DNA of 64,000 bases from Spirochaetales bacterium (GTDB lineage Bacteria > Spirochaetota > Spirochaetia > ARS1246), in assembly GCA_002688185.1 (NCBI GenBank), contig NZCE01000042.1, positions 11,714-75,713 on the forward strand, in the 5' to 3' direction. The position numbers were made by a program, and so were the translations under genes. The stretch's first letter is position 1; each line of letters starts with the position of its first letter. Shown here piece after piece: positions 1 through 7,957 of the stretch. The notes beneath the pieces were generated by a model, which had not been told where the DNA came from, searched no databases, and saw nothing but the letters and a program-made list of their open reading frames with translations.

Positions 1-138
1 GATGAGTTCAGGAGTTTGCTCGAAACGGCCCTTGAGATTGAAAATGATGATCCTGATAGTCGGCTACTTACAATAATTTCTCAGGACAAGGCCCGTTGGC
101 TTTTGGATAATATCGAAGATTACTTTCTCATCGATTGA
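1..138 (+). CDS. C-terminal end of a TRAP-associated TPR lipoprotein (TatT-like), partial
   Basis: The reading frame is open from the first base and ends at a TGA (136-138), giving the last 45 residues of a protein that starts outside the window. The tail is acidic, then contains an Ala-Arg-Trp-Leu-Leu-Asp helix and ends in Asp-Tyr-Phe-Leu-Ile-Asp. It lies 15 bp before a TRAP substrate-binding protein. In Treponema the gene before TatP is the TPR lipoprotein TatT, and this tail and position fit that family. The assignment rests on context and my memory of the tail; too little is present to see TPR motifs. Confidence 0.5.
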   Translation, partial: DEFRSLLETALEIENDDPDSRLLTIISQDKARWLLDNIEDYFLID

Positions 139-153
139 AGAAAAGGATTGGGG

Positions 154-1155
154 ATGAAAAAAAAGCGAGTAATAGGATTGATGGTTCTATTTTGCATACT
201 ATCTGCCGGGTCGTTATCGGCATTGACATTAAAAGTCGGCAGTCTTGCGCCGTCGGATTCGCCGTGGGACACCGCGTTGAAACGCCTTGCTATCCTGTGG
301 AAAGACATTTCCGGCGGCAGAGTTACCATGAAGATATATCCCGGCGGAATCGCGGGAGACGAGGCGGACATGGTACGCAAGGTGCGGATCGGCCAATTGG
401 ATGGAGCGGCCCTCACGGGAACCGGTTTGAATCGTATCACCTCAGAGCTGTTGGTTTTGAGCTTGCCCATGTTCTATACCAGCTACGGCGAGCTGAGATA
501 TATCTTTGAAAATACCACTGAGGAGTTCTCGGGGATTGTCAGAGAGAAGGGCTTTGAGCTCATCACTTGGACAACCGCGGGTTGGGCCCATTTTTTTGGC
601 AAGCGGCCGGTGCTCACCCCTGATGATTTGCGGGCGCAACGTATTGCGGTAAGCGCCGAAGATGAGGAAATACTCTACACATGGCGCGCCATGGGATTTG
701 ACGCGCTTCCCCTCCATACCACTGGGCTTATGGCCGGTCTTCAGAGCGGTATGGCTGAGGCGTTTCATACTCCTCCTCTCATTGCCGCTATTTACCAGTG
801 GTTTGGTCTCGCCCCGTACATGAGCTCCATGGCCATGGCGCCTCTCATCACCGGGATCGTAATCGGAGAACGTTCCTGGCGCCGGATACCAGATCAGTTC
901 AAAGAGGAGTTTCTCGAGGCTGCTCAGACGATTACGCTACCTCTGTACGATGAAGTTGAAAAACTGGAAATTGAAGCCATCCAAATTATGAAAGACAACG
1001 GGTTGACCATCAATCATCAGACCGAAGAAGACATTGCGTCATGGCAAGATGTTATCAAACAGGGGCATGATATCCTGGTTGGAACCAGCATCTCTCCCGA
1101 GGTATACGAGAAAGTAAAAGCTTTACGCGACGAATACCGAAGGACGCATGAGTAG
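154..1155 (+). CDS. TRAP transporter substrate-binding protein, DctP family (TatP-like)
   Basis: Periplasmic solute-binding subunit of a TRAP transporter, 333 residues. A Lys/Arg start and hydrophobic core (residues 1-23, ending Leu-Ser-Ala) form a signal peptide, and the mature part begins with the DctP-type beta strand LTLKVGSLAP. ATG 154 is preferred over TTG 148 because AAAGGA sits 6 nt upstream. In most DctP proteins a conserved Arg in the DLKGLKIR motif binds the substrate carboxylate. Here the motif reads DLRAQRIAVS, with Ala165 at that place. This matches the TPR-associated TatP branch, thought to bind hydrophobic or non-carboxylate ligands. The stop overlaps the start of the QM gene by 8 bp, so they are co-translated. 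The ligand is unknown. Confidence 0.88.
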   Translation: MKKKRVIGLMVLFCILSAGSLSALTLKVGSLAPSDSPWDTALKRLAILWKDISGGRVTMKIYPGGIAGDEADMVRKVRIGQLDGAALTGTGLNRITSELLVLSLPMFYTSYGELRYIFENTTEEFSGIVREKGFELITWTTAGWAHFFGKRPVLTPDDLRAQRIAVSAEDEEILYTWRAMGFDALPLHTTGLMAGLQSGMAEAFHTPPLIAAIYQWFGLAPYMSSMAMAPLITGIVIGERSWRRIPDQFKEEFLEAAQTITLPLYDEVEKLEIEAIQIMKDNGLTINHQTEEDIASWQDVIKQGHDILVGTSISPEVYEKVKALRDEYRRTHE

Positions 1156-3016
1156 CACCAAGGCTTCGTCGATTCTGAGAAAAACTGAAAACACTTTCTC
1201 ATTTATCTCCCTCATCCTTCTCACGCTTTTCCCTCTCATCGAGATCGTGATGCGGAAGTTTTTCAACAACGGTATACCGGGGTCGTCGGCATATATACAG
1301 CATATTGTGGTGTGGGTCACGTTTTTGGGAGGATTGATTACTTCGAGGGAGGACGGGCATCTTGCCCTAACGGCCGGATATGAAGCTCTTCATAGTCGGG
1401 CCAAGAGGATCGTTTCAGCGACTATCCATTTTGTAGCGGTCGCCGTTGGAACGACCCTCTCAATCAGCGCCCTTGCATTTATCCTACTCGGATTTGATCT
1501 GCAATCTCGGATAGGCATTGTGCCGGTGCTGGCGGCCGTATTCATTATACCCATAGGATATTTCGGCATGACCGTCCGATTTATTTTCGCAAAATCGGTT
1601 GAGAAAACAGACAGATGGATTCCAGCATTGGGGATTTTGCTTGGCATTTTTATCGCCATTAATCCTATCATAAATATCCTCTTCATGATTTTCCCGGATA
1701 TTCCCGGATTCTTTTTCTCCATTTCCGACGTCGCTTTCACCCTTTCACACTCTCTCAGGTGGCCTGCATTTTTCGTCCTTATCTTGACGGCAATATTCGG
1801 CGGTCCGCTGTTCGTGGTTTTGGGCGGGTTGGGCACTATGCTGTTTGCTCAATCGGGCGGATCGCTCGAGGTGATCCCAAATGAGGCCTACTCGATGCTT
1901 ATCAGTCCGTCTATTCCGGCCATACCGCTGTTTACCCTTGCAGGTTTTATCCTATCGGAAAGCAAGGCGGGTGAGCGCCTGGTAAAGCTTTTTAGAGCTT
2001 TCTTTGGTATGTTGCCGGGGGGATTGTCAATTGCCACGGTAATTGTTTGTGCCTTTTTTACGACGTTTACCGGCGCCTCAGGCGTCACCATCTTGGCTCT
2101 AGGCGCGCTGCTCTCTTTCGTGCTGATAAAAAGCGGTGAACGGAAACAGTTCTCCCACGGACTTTTGACTGCCTCCGGCAGCATCGGGCTCCTGTTCCCG
2201 CCAAGCCTCCCGATTATTCTTTACGGCGTGGTTGCCCAATATAACATCAAGCATATGTTTATAGGCGGTGTTATTCCCGGCATTATCATGGTGCTGGCCC
2301 TTGCCGGAATGGGCGTATATTCGGCGGTAAAAAATAACATCAAAAGGATTCCGTTCAGCATAAAAGAGGCCGCCGGTGCGCTAAAAGCGTCATTAGGTGA
2401 GTTGCTCCTGCCAATAATCATTATCCTCGGCTATTTTTTAGGCATTATGACCCTTGTGGAGGCCGGCGCTGTCGCGGTGTTTTACGTCATAATTATCGAG
2501 GTGATTATAAATCGGGATATTAAATGGCGTGATCTGCCCAGGGTCGCGCTAAAAAGCGTACCAATCATAGGGGGGGTGCTGATAATACTCACGGTTGCCC
2601 GCGGATTATCCTATTTTATTGTTGATGCGGAGGTGCCCGTAACCATGAGCGAATGGGTGGCCGCCCATATCAATTCAAAATACGTATTCCTAATTCTTTT
2701 GAACCTGGCGCTGTTGGTTACCGGCTGTCTTATGGATATTTTTTCCGCGATTACCGTAGTCGCGCCGTTGATCATACCCTTGGGAGAGATTTTTGGTATT
2801 CATCCGGTGCATCTTGGTATTATTTTTCTGGCAAACCTCGAGCTTGGTTATCTTACCCCGCCGGTGGGCCTCAATCTTTTCCTGGCATCGTACCGGTTTG
2901 AAGAGCCGTTGGCAAAGGTGTACAAAAATGTCGTACCATTTTTACTGGTACTTTTAGCGGCGGTGCTTTTGTTGACGTATGTGCCGTGGTTTTCGACGGC
3001 CTTGCTTCCTCGTTGA
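1148..3016 (+). CDS. TRAP transporter fused small/large membrane subunit (DctQM-type)
   Basis: Inner-membrane permease of the TRAP system, 622 residues, with many hydrophobic segments. Residues about 1-160 form the four-helix Q (DctQ) part. The rest is the M (DctM) part, with typical Gly-rich loops such as GGLGTMLF, FTTFTGASGVTILALGALL and LTPPVGLNLFLA. Fusion of Q and M into one chain is common and matches TatQM. The start ATG lies inside the tatP stop region. It should use an ion gradient to import whatever TatP delivers. It is the last gene of the transporter operon; 68 bp separate it from the aldolase gene. Confidence 0.9.
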   Translation: MSSTKASSILRKTENTFSFISLILLTLFPLIEIVMRKFFNNGIPGSSAYIQHIVVWVTFLGGLITSREDGHLALTAGYEALHSRAKRIVSATIHFVAVAVGTTLSISALAFILLGFDLQSRIGIVPVLAAVFIIPIGYFGMTVRFIFAKSVEKTDRWIPALGILLGIFIAINPIINILFMIFPDIPGFFFSISDVAFTLSHSLRWPAFFVLILTAIFGGPLFVVLGGLGTMLFAQSGGSLEVIPNEAYSMLISPSIPAIPLFTLAGFILSESKAGERLVKLFRAFFGMLPGGLSIATVIVCAFFTTFTGASGVTILALGALLSFVLIKSGERKQFSHGLLTASGSIGLLFPPSLPIILYGVVAQYNIKHMFIGGVIPGIIMVLALAGMGVYSAVKNNIKRIPFSIKEAAGALKASLGELLLPIIIILGYFLGIMTLVEAGAVAVFYVIIIEVIINRDIKWRDLPRVALKSVPIIGGVLIILTVARGLSYFIVDAEVPVTMSEWVAAHINSKYVFLILLNLALLVTGCLMDIFSAITVVAPLIIPLGEIFGIHPVHLGIIFLANLELGYLTPPVGLNLFLASYRFEEPLAKVYKNVVPFLLVLLAAVLLLTYVPWFSTALLPR

Positions 3017-3084
3017 TAAACCGGCAGGCTATCCACGTTATGCGCTACTAAAACCGTCAAAGCGGTATGAAGTGAGGTGATAGT

Positions 3085-3714
3085 ATGGACGTTATACTAG
3101 AGACACTCGAGTCGTTTAGGCTGATTCCCGTCGTAAAAATTGAACGCGCCGAGGACGTGATACCTTTGGGAAAAGCGCTTTTGGATGCAGGTTTGCCCGT
3201 GGTGGAAATAACTTTTAGGACAGCGGCCGCCGAGAAAGCAATCTCGCTCATCTCCAAAACCTATCCTGAGTTACTCGTCGGGGCCGGTACGGTGCTCAAA
3301 GTGCTCCAAGTCCAGCGTGCAGTGGACGCAGGTGCCAAGTTTATCGTGTCTCCCGGCTTTAATCCAAAGACTGTGGGATATTGTTTAGAGAACGGCTATA
3401 CGGTGACACCCGGTATCAACTCTCCGACGCAGATAGAGATGGCGCTCGAATTGGGTTTAGAAGTGCTCAAGTTTTTCCCGGCCCAGGCGTCGGGTGGAAC
3501 TGCGATGCTAAAAGCCATGTCCGCTCCGTTTGGTGACGTTCGTTTTATCCCAACCGGCGGCATCTCGGCCGACAACGTGATGGAATATCTTTCTCTCGAC
3601 TGTGTTTTGGCGTGCGGTGGAAGCTGGATGGTAAAATCTGATCTTATAAAGAACGGGAAATTTGCGGAGATCCGGAACATCTGCGCGGCGGCGGTTGAAA
3701 TTGTTACGGGGTAA
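3085..3714 (+). CDS. eda: 2-dehydro-3-deoxy-phosphogluconate / 4-hydroxy-2-oxoglutarate aldolase
   Basis: Class I (Schiff-base) aldolase of the KDPG/KHG family, 209 residues, the usual length. It cleaves KDPG to pyruvate and glyceraldehyde-3-phosphate (Entner-Doudoroff, hexuronate catabolism). Catalytic residues are visible: Glu41 and Arg45 in VVEITFRT, the Schiff-base Lys129 in LKFFPAQASGG, and the phosphate loop PTGGI. A GAGGTGAT ribosome site precedes ATG 3085. It begins a run of co-directional genes that continues to 7957. Coming after a TRAP transporter and before Gfo/Idh oxidoreductases, it may serve uptake and breakdown of sugar acids, but nothing here proves a link. Confidence 0.92.
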   Translation: MDVILETLESFRLIPVVKIERAEDVIPLGKALLDAGLPVVEITFRTAAAEKAISLISKTYPELLVGAGTVLKVLQVQRAVDAGAKFIVSPGFNPKTVGYCLENGYTVTPGINSPTQIEMALELGLEVLKFFPAQASGGTAMLKAMSAPFGDVRFIPTGGISADNVMEYLSLDCVLACGGSWMVKSDLIKNGKFAEIRNICAAAVEIVTG

Positions 3715-3723
3715 ACGGCCGGT

Positions 3724-4935
3724 ATGACACCGTTAGGCATCGGGCTGGTCGGAATTGCAGGTTACGGGGAGTCACACCTCGAGGCTATCGAGCGCTGTGA
3801 AAGGGAAGGGACTGCCAAGCTTCAGGCGGTTGCCATTAGGCCTGGGGACTCGGAACCCGACCGCGAAACTGTGCTGCGGTGCAACGGTGTTCGGATACAC
3901 CGAGCGGTCGATGAGATGCTACAGCTTGAAAAAAACAGCGTACAGCTTATATGTTTGCCAACGGGAATACCATCTCACGCCGAGCTTTCTATTGCGGCGC
4001 TAAACGCTGGATATCACGTACTCTGCGAAAAACCCGCCGCCGGATGCTATGATGACGCGGTGCTCATGCGCGCGGTTTCCCGCGATACCGGAAAGTTCCT
4101 TGCCATAGGGTATCAACATATCTATTCAGATGCAGTACAGAACCTAAAAAAATTTGCGCTGGAGAGAGAGCTCGGACGTCTACTCAAAACCAAAGCTCTG
4201 GTGCTCTGGCCGAGAGACTCCGCATACTACTCGCGAAACCACTGGGCCGGACGTCTCGTCGCGGATGAAAAAAAAGTGTTTGATTCACCCGCTCAAAACG
4301 CGGCGGCTCACTACCTGAACGTAATGCTCTATATCGCCGGTGCCTCCCCTGCCGCATCGGCAAATCCGGTTGAGATTTACGGTGAAAATTATCGAGGGCA
4401 GAGTATCGAGTCCGCGGATACTCAGTTTCTTAGGGTTGCCACCGACACCGGCGTTGATATTTTCTACACGGCGACCCACGCGACGTCAGAGCATTACGGA
4501 CCTGAGATACATTATGTATTTGAAAATGGCGTGGTCGAGTTCTCTGTGGCATCTCGGGCTGATAAATACCGCGTCCGCACACGCGCCGGAATCAATGAAG
4601 ATCCCAGATTCCCCCACAGCACCTCTGACCGGCATCGCTTAGGTACATTCCACAGCGTAGTAGGTGCAATACAAGCCGGTCATCAGCCGTTATGCACCAT
4701 CGAGAACGCGATTCAACATAGTCGCTGCATTCAAACCCTATTTGAAGAATCGTGTCCGACTAGACCGGTTGATTCTAGTTTCCTAAAGCAGATCGCCATT
4801 GAAAATGCCATTAATACGGTTATAGAGGGCGTTGAGGTGATCTGCCGAAAGACGTTTGAGAAAAGTTGTGGTTTCGCTGAGGCAGGAGCACCGTGGGCTT
4901 CTCAGGGCAACGCTGTTGCCGTGAATTTATGCTGA
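3724..4935 (+). CDS. Gfo/Idh/MocA family NAD(P)-dependent oxidoreductase
   Basis: 403-residue Rossmann-fold dehydrogenase. The dinucleotide loop is GLVGIAGYGESH near the N-terminus, and the family's catalytic Glu-Lys-Pro appears in CEKPAAGCYDDA (about residues 101-112). The C-terminal half is the alpha/beta substrate domain typical of sugar, inositol or amino-sugar dehydrogenases. It starts 9 bp after the aldolase stop, and its own stop overlaps the ATP-grasp ligase start (ATGCTGA, 4929-4935), so it is clearly in the same operon. The substrate cannot be told from sequence. A polyol, amino sugar or imine intermediate would fit the neighbouring ligase and aminomutase. Confidence 0.85.
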   Translation: MTPLGIGLVGIAGYGESHLEAIERCEREGTAKLQAVAIRPGDSEPDRETVLRCNGVRIHRAVDEMLQLEKNSVQLICLPTGIPSHAELSIAALNAGYHVLCEKPAAGCYDDAVLMRAVSRDTGKFLAIGYQHIYSDAVQNLKKFALERELGRLLKTKALVLWPRDSAYYSRNHWAGRLVADEKKVFDSPAQNAAAHYLNVMLYIAGASPAASANPVEIYGENYRGQSIESADTQFLRVATDTGVDIFYTATHATSEHYGPEIHYVFENGVVEFSVASRADKYRVRTRAGINEDPRFPHSTSDRHRLGTFHSVVGAIQAGHQPLCTIENAIQHSRCIQTLFEESCPTRPVDSSFLKQIAIENAINTVIEGVEVICRKTFEKSCGFAEAGAPWASQGNAVAVNLC

Positions 4936-5930
4936 ATATCGGTTTTATCTACGACTTCCCACCAAGTTCATCAACAGCCGGCACGGACGACGTTTCTGCC
5001 GAATATGAGGACCAGCAAACCATCGATTGGATTCGCGGCGCCCTTAAGCGCCTGGGCGAAACTACGGATATCCCGTGGGGCCGGAAGGCGTTGCAACGAA
5101 TCATCGATGTGAATCCACACGTGCTTTTTAATATTACGGAGGCGTCTGGATCACGTAATCGAGAGTCTCTTGTGCCGGCAATCGCCGAGTGCGTGGGTAT
5201 TGCATGCACCGGTTCGGACTCGGTTTCTCTTGGGATTTCCCTCGACAAGTATCTCACCAAGGTAATTGCCGCCGACGCCGGGGTAAGAACACCGACATTT
5301 GCGCTGATTTTACCGGGCGACGGACGTCAGGTAATAAAAGAGAAAACCCGGGCACTGCAATACCCGATTATCATCAAGCCAAACACCGGCGGCTCGAGTA
5401 TGGGAATCAGAGCTCGATCGCGGGTGGAAAATTATGACGACCTCTTATCAGAAGTAACGTCGAACATTGACGCTTTCCACACTCCGATGCTCATAGAAGA
5501 ATTCGTGCCGGGCCGAGAGATAACCGCGGGAATTATTAGTGCAGAAGGAATCGTCGCGCTTCCCGTCGCCGAAATCTCATTTGGAGAAAGCGATCCAAAC
5601 GCTTTTTACTCCATAGAGAGAAAAAGCGTCCATAAGAAAACCGTCGTTTGTCCCGCCGAGTCGATTCCAGCTTCTCTGAGCGAGGAGATCAACATGGCGG
5701 CGGAATCAGTTTTTCTTGCACTGGGATGCGCCGGATTCGCACGGGTGGATTTTAGGATTTCCGTTGACGGGACACCGTTTTTTATTGAGATAAACCCGCT
5801 ACCGGGGCTTTCGCCCTTTTACAGTATTTTCCCCATGCAGGTGAAGGCGTGGGGGGCGGGAGGTGAAGACATGATTCGTATGATAATAAACGATGCGCTG
5901 GCGAGAAACGGAGATGCGAGGAGATGTTGA
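4929..5930 (+). CDS. Divergent ATP-grasp ligase of the D-alanine-D-alanine ligase superfamily
   Basis: 333-residue ATP-grasp enzyme. The central KxxxGGSSMGI-type loop (IIKPNTGGSSMGIRARS) and the metal site FARVDF...FFIEINPLPGL are intact. The N-terminal Glu-Arg-Glu-Val-Ser motif that true Ddl enzymes use to hold the first D-Ala is not present; the N-terminus reads YDFPPSSSTAGTDD instead. It therefore probably joins other amino acids or carboxylates rather than making cell-wall D-Ala-D-Ala. ATG 4929 is chosen because it overlaps the previous stop; an in-frame start at 4893 would lie deep inside the upstream gene. It is translationally coupled on both sides (TGATG at 5928-5932 leads into the aminomutase). 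Confidence 0.8.
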   Translation: MLNIGFIYDFPPSSSTAGTDDVSAEYEDQQTIDWIRGALKRLGETTDIPWGRKALQRIIDVNPHVLFNITEASGSRNRESLVPAIAECVGIACTGSDSVSLGISLDKYLTKVIAADAGVRTPTFALILPGDGRQVIKEKTRALQYPIIIKPNTGGSSMGIRARSRVENYDDLLSEVTSNIDAFHTPMLIEEFVPGREITAGIISAEGIVALPVAEISFGESDPNAFYSIERKSVHKKTVVCPAESIPASLSEEINMAAESVFLALGCAGFARVDFRISVDGTPFFIEINPLPGLSPFYSIFPMQVKAWGAGGEDMIRMIINDALARNGDARRC

Positions 5931-6082
5931 TGCGGAACGGCGATAGCTGGCGACAACAGGTAGCGGAAACCATCCGCACGACTGATAAGCTAAAAAACTA
6001 TATTTCTCTATCCGCGGACGAAGAGGCTGGGATTCATGAGGCCGAGGAGGAATTCCGATGGCATATTACGCTTCCCTTATGA
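5930..6082 (+). CDS. N-terminal fragment of a lysine-2,3-aminomutase-like protein, split off by a frameshift
   Basis: A 50-residue frame starts at ATG 5930, overlapping the ligase stop as TGATG, and ends at 6080-6082. Its sequence (WRQQVAETIRTTDKLKNYISL, acidic linker, then EFRWHIT) matches the standard N-terminal region of lysine 2,3-aminomutases, which continues as ITPYYASL. The continuation YYASLMNKSD is present, but in another frame, starting at 6058. Loss of about 8 bp near 6058-6066 would explain the break. Either a real mutation has truncated the enzyme or the assembly has an indel. Confidence 0.7.
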   Translation: MRNGDSWRQQVAETIRTTDKLKNYISLSADEEAGIHEAEEEFRWHITLPL

Positions 6083-6984
6083 ATAAGTCGGACTCAAATT
6101 GCCCCATCCGTAGACAGGCGGTGCCCGACAAAGTGGAGCTGGATGCAGCCGGGACTATGGATCCGCTTCTCGAGGAAGAACATAATCCGGCCCCCAATAT
6201 CATCAAGGTGTATCCCGACCGTGTCGCTTGGACGGTGGCCAATACTTGCCCCGTGCTTTGCAGACACTGTCTCAGAAAACGAATGGTGGGAAGGGAGAAA
6301 TTCGATTTCTCCAGGGAAGCGCGCGAGGCGGCGTTCAAATTTTTAGAAAAGACAGTGGAGATACGTGACGTCTTGATTACCGGCGGCGATCCTTTGACGT
6401 ACCAAGACGATTTTGTTGAAGAAATCCTTGCTCGCTTAAGAGCCATCCCGCACGTTGAGATCATCCGTATCGGCACCCGGACTCCATGCACTATGCCGCA
6501 GAGAATTACCCATGAGCTCTGCAACATGCTAAAAAAATATCATCCTCTCTATGTCAACACCCAATTTAACCATCCAAAAGAGTTGACAGCGGAGGCCGGA
6601 AAGGCCTGCTCACTTTTGGCTGACGCCGGGATCCCGCTGGGTAATCAATCGGTGCTCTTAAAAGGCATCAATGATGATCCTGAAGTGATGAAAAAATTGG
6701 TGCGGGGCCTGCTGTCCATGCGCGTTAGGCCGTACTACATCTATCAGGCCCAGACGTTGGTGGGGACGTCCCACTTTATCACACCCATCGAAAAAGGTTT
6801 GGAAATTATGGAAAGTTTGCGGGGATTCACCTCGGGTCTCGCCGTACCGGTATACCTCTTGGACACACCATATGGGAAGATCCCAATGCACCCACAGACA
6901 ATCGTTGAGAGGCAAGATGACGCGGTCTATCTAAGGGCGTGGAACGGCAAAGTTTGGCGAGAGCCAAACTCAAAGGAGATTTGA
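6058..6984 (+). CDS. Lysine-2,3-aminomutase-like radical SAM/PLP enzyme (KamA family), core domain
   Basis: 308-residue frame carrying the catalytic core. The radical SAM cluster motif is CPVLCRHC, followed by LRKRMVG, and GGDPL is the SAM-binding loop. The C-terminal LDTPYGKIPM keeps the PLP lysine and the Asp equivalent to Asp330 of the Clostridium enzyme, though the glycine loop is two residues shorter. The residue equivalent to Asp293, the other contact for the lysine side-chain amine, is Gln (YQAQ in place of YQCD), so the substrate is probably not L-lysine. ATG 6058 may be only an internal methionine of a longer gene broken at the frameshift (true start 5930). It lies 1 bp before the next oxidoreductase gene. 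It should convert an alpha-amino acid to a beta-amino acid. Confidence 0.8.
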   Translation: MAYYASLMNKSDSNCPIRRQAVPDKVELDAAGTMDPLLEEEHNPAPNIIKVYPDRVAWTVANTCPVLCRHCLRKRMVGREKFDFSREAREAAFKFLEKTVEIRDVLITGGDPLTYQDDFVEEILARLRAIPHVEIIRIGTRTPCTMPQRITHELCNMLKKYHPLYVNTQFNHPKELTAEAGKACSLLADAGIPLGNQSVLLKGINDDPEVMKKLVRGLLSMRVRPYYIYQAQTLVGTSHFITPIEKGLEIMESLRGFTSGLAVPVYLLDTPYGKIPMHPQTIVERQDDAVYLRAWNGKVWREPNSKEI

Positions 6985-6985
6985 G

Positions 6986-7957
6986 GTGCAGATAGGCATT
7001 GTTGGAACCGGACGCATGGCGACGGCCCGGACCCAATCGGTGGCAAAGATCGATGGTCTGGAGGTAGGCTGGATCTGCTCGCGCAGCGTTGAAGGCGCCA
7101 ATGCGTTTATCGAGCAGCAGGATGACGGACTCATTCCGGAAAGTACTCGCGCGTTTGGAGAATTTGCCAATGCCCTTGGAGATTCCGAGGTCTCCGCGGT
7201 CATACTCACGGGACCGAACTCCACCCATTATGAGGACGTCCGGTTGGCGTTTGAGGCGGGGAAGAACGTGTTTGTAGAATATCCGCCTGCGATTACCGCA
7301 AAGCAGGGGGCCTCCCTCATGGATCTCGCCCGTTCCTACCGTATTTCCTATCATGTGGGCTTAACCTACCTTTACGGCGGGAAACATAAAAAAATAGCCG
7401 AACTTTGTATGGGCAACGAGGAATTGGGGAAGCCGATTTCTTATCAACATATTTTCTGCAGCGGCAACCCTATCAGCCGTTGGTATAACATCGATGAGCT
7501 GTCAGGGGGTATGTTTATCGGATCACTCTATCACTACATCGACGAAGCGCTGGATTATTTTGGCGACTATGAGGCTTATTTTGCTTCATACCATTGCAAG
7601 AAGAACGATCAAGGAATAATTCTATCGGATTCCGGGAGTATCCAGATAGCATTTGCCACTGGATGCACGGCTCAGCTCTGCTATGCCAGGGGAATGGCAA
7701 AACCCGGAATCGGCAATAAGCGCACGATCATTTTTGAGAACGGGTATATTTCCGAGATTGGGGATGAGGCAATAGTGATACACCCGGATAGGTCTGAAAA
7801 ACTCGACGAAGGAGATCGGGACGCCGTGCTCGATGACACAGCCGCGTTCATCGATGAAATCCGTGCAGGCATTATCCTTGACGGCACCGCCGAGCACGCG
7901 CAGAGGGCATTGGTACTCGCAGAGGGTGCTCAAGCTATGGTCAACGAGGGCGTTTAG
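6986..7957 (+). CDS. Second Gfo/Idh/MocA family oxidoreductase, divergent active site
   Basis: 323-residue Rossmann protein with an N-terminal [13 protein letters not shown] dinucleotide loop and the family's C-terminal domain. The usual Glu-Lys-Pro is altered to Glu-Tyr-Pro (FVEYPPAIT, about residues 95-103), so the catalytic lysine appears lost. It may use a different proton donor, bind a ligand without turnover, or catalyse an altered reaction. It starts at GTG 6986 with AAAGGAG 7 nt upstream and 1 bp after the aminomutase stop, and is the last gene of the cluster. It ends head-to-head with asnS on the other strand (4 bp overlap). Confidence 0.82.
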   Translation: MQIGIVGTGRMATARTQSVAKIDGLEVGWICSRSVEGANAFIEQQDDGLIPESTRAFGEFANALGDSEVSAVILTGPNSTHYEDVRLAFEAGKNVFVEYPPAITAKQGASLMDLARSYRISYHVGLTYLYGGKHKKIAELCMGNEELGKPISYQHIFCSGNPISRWYNIDELSGGMFIGSLYHYIDEALDYFGDYEAYFASYHCKKNDQGIILSDSGSIQIAFATGCTAQLCYARGMAKPGIGNKRTIIFENGYISEIGDEAIVIHPDRSEKLDEGDRDAVLDDTAAFIDEIRAGIILDGTAEHAQRALVLAEGAQAMVNEGV

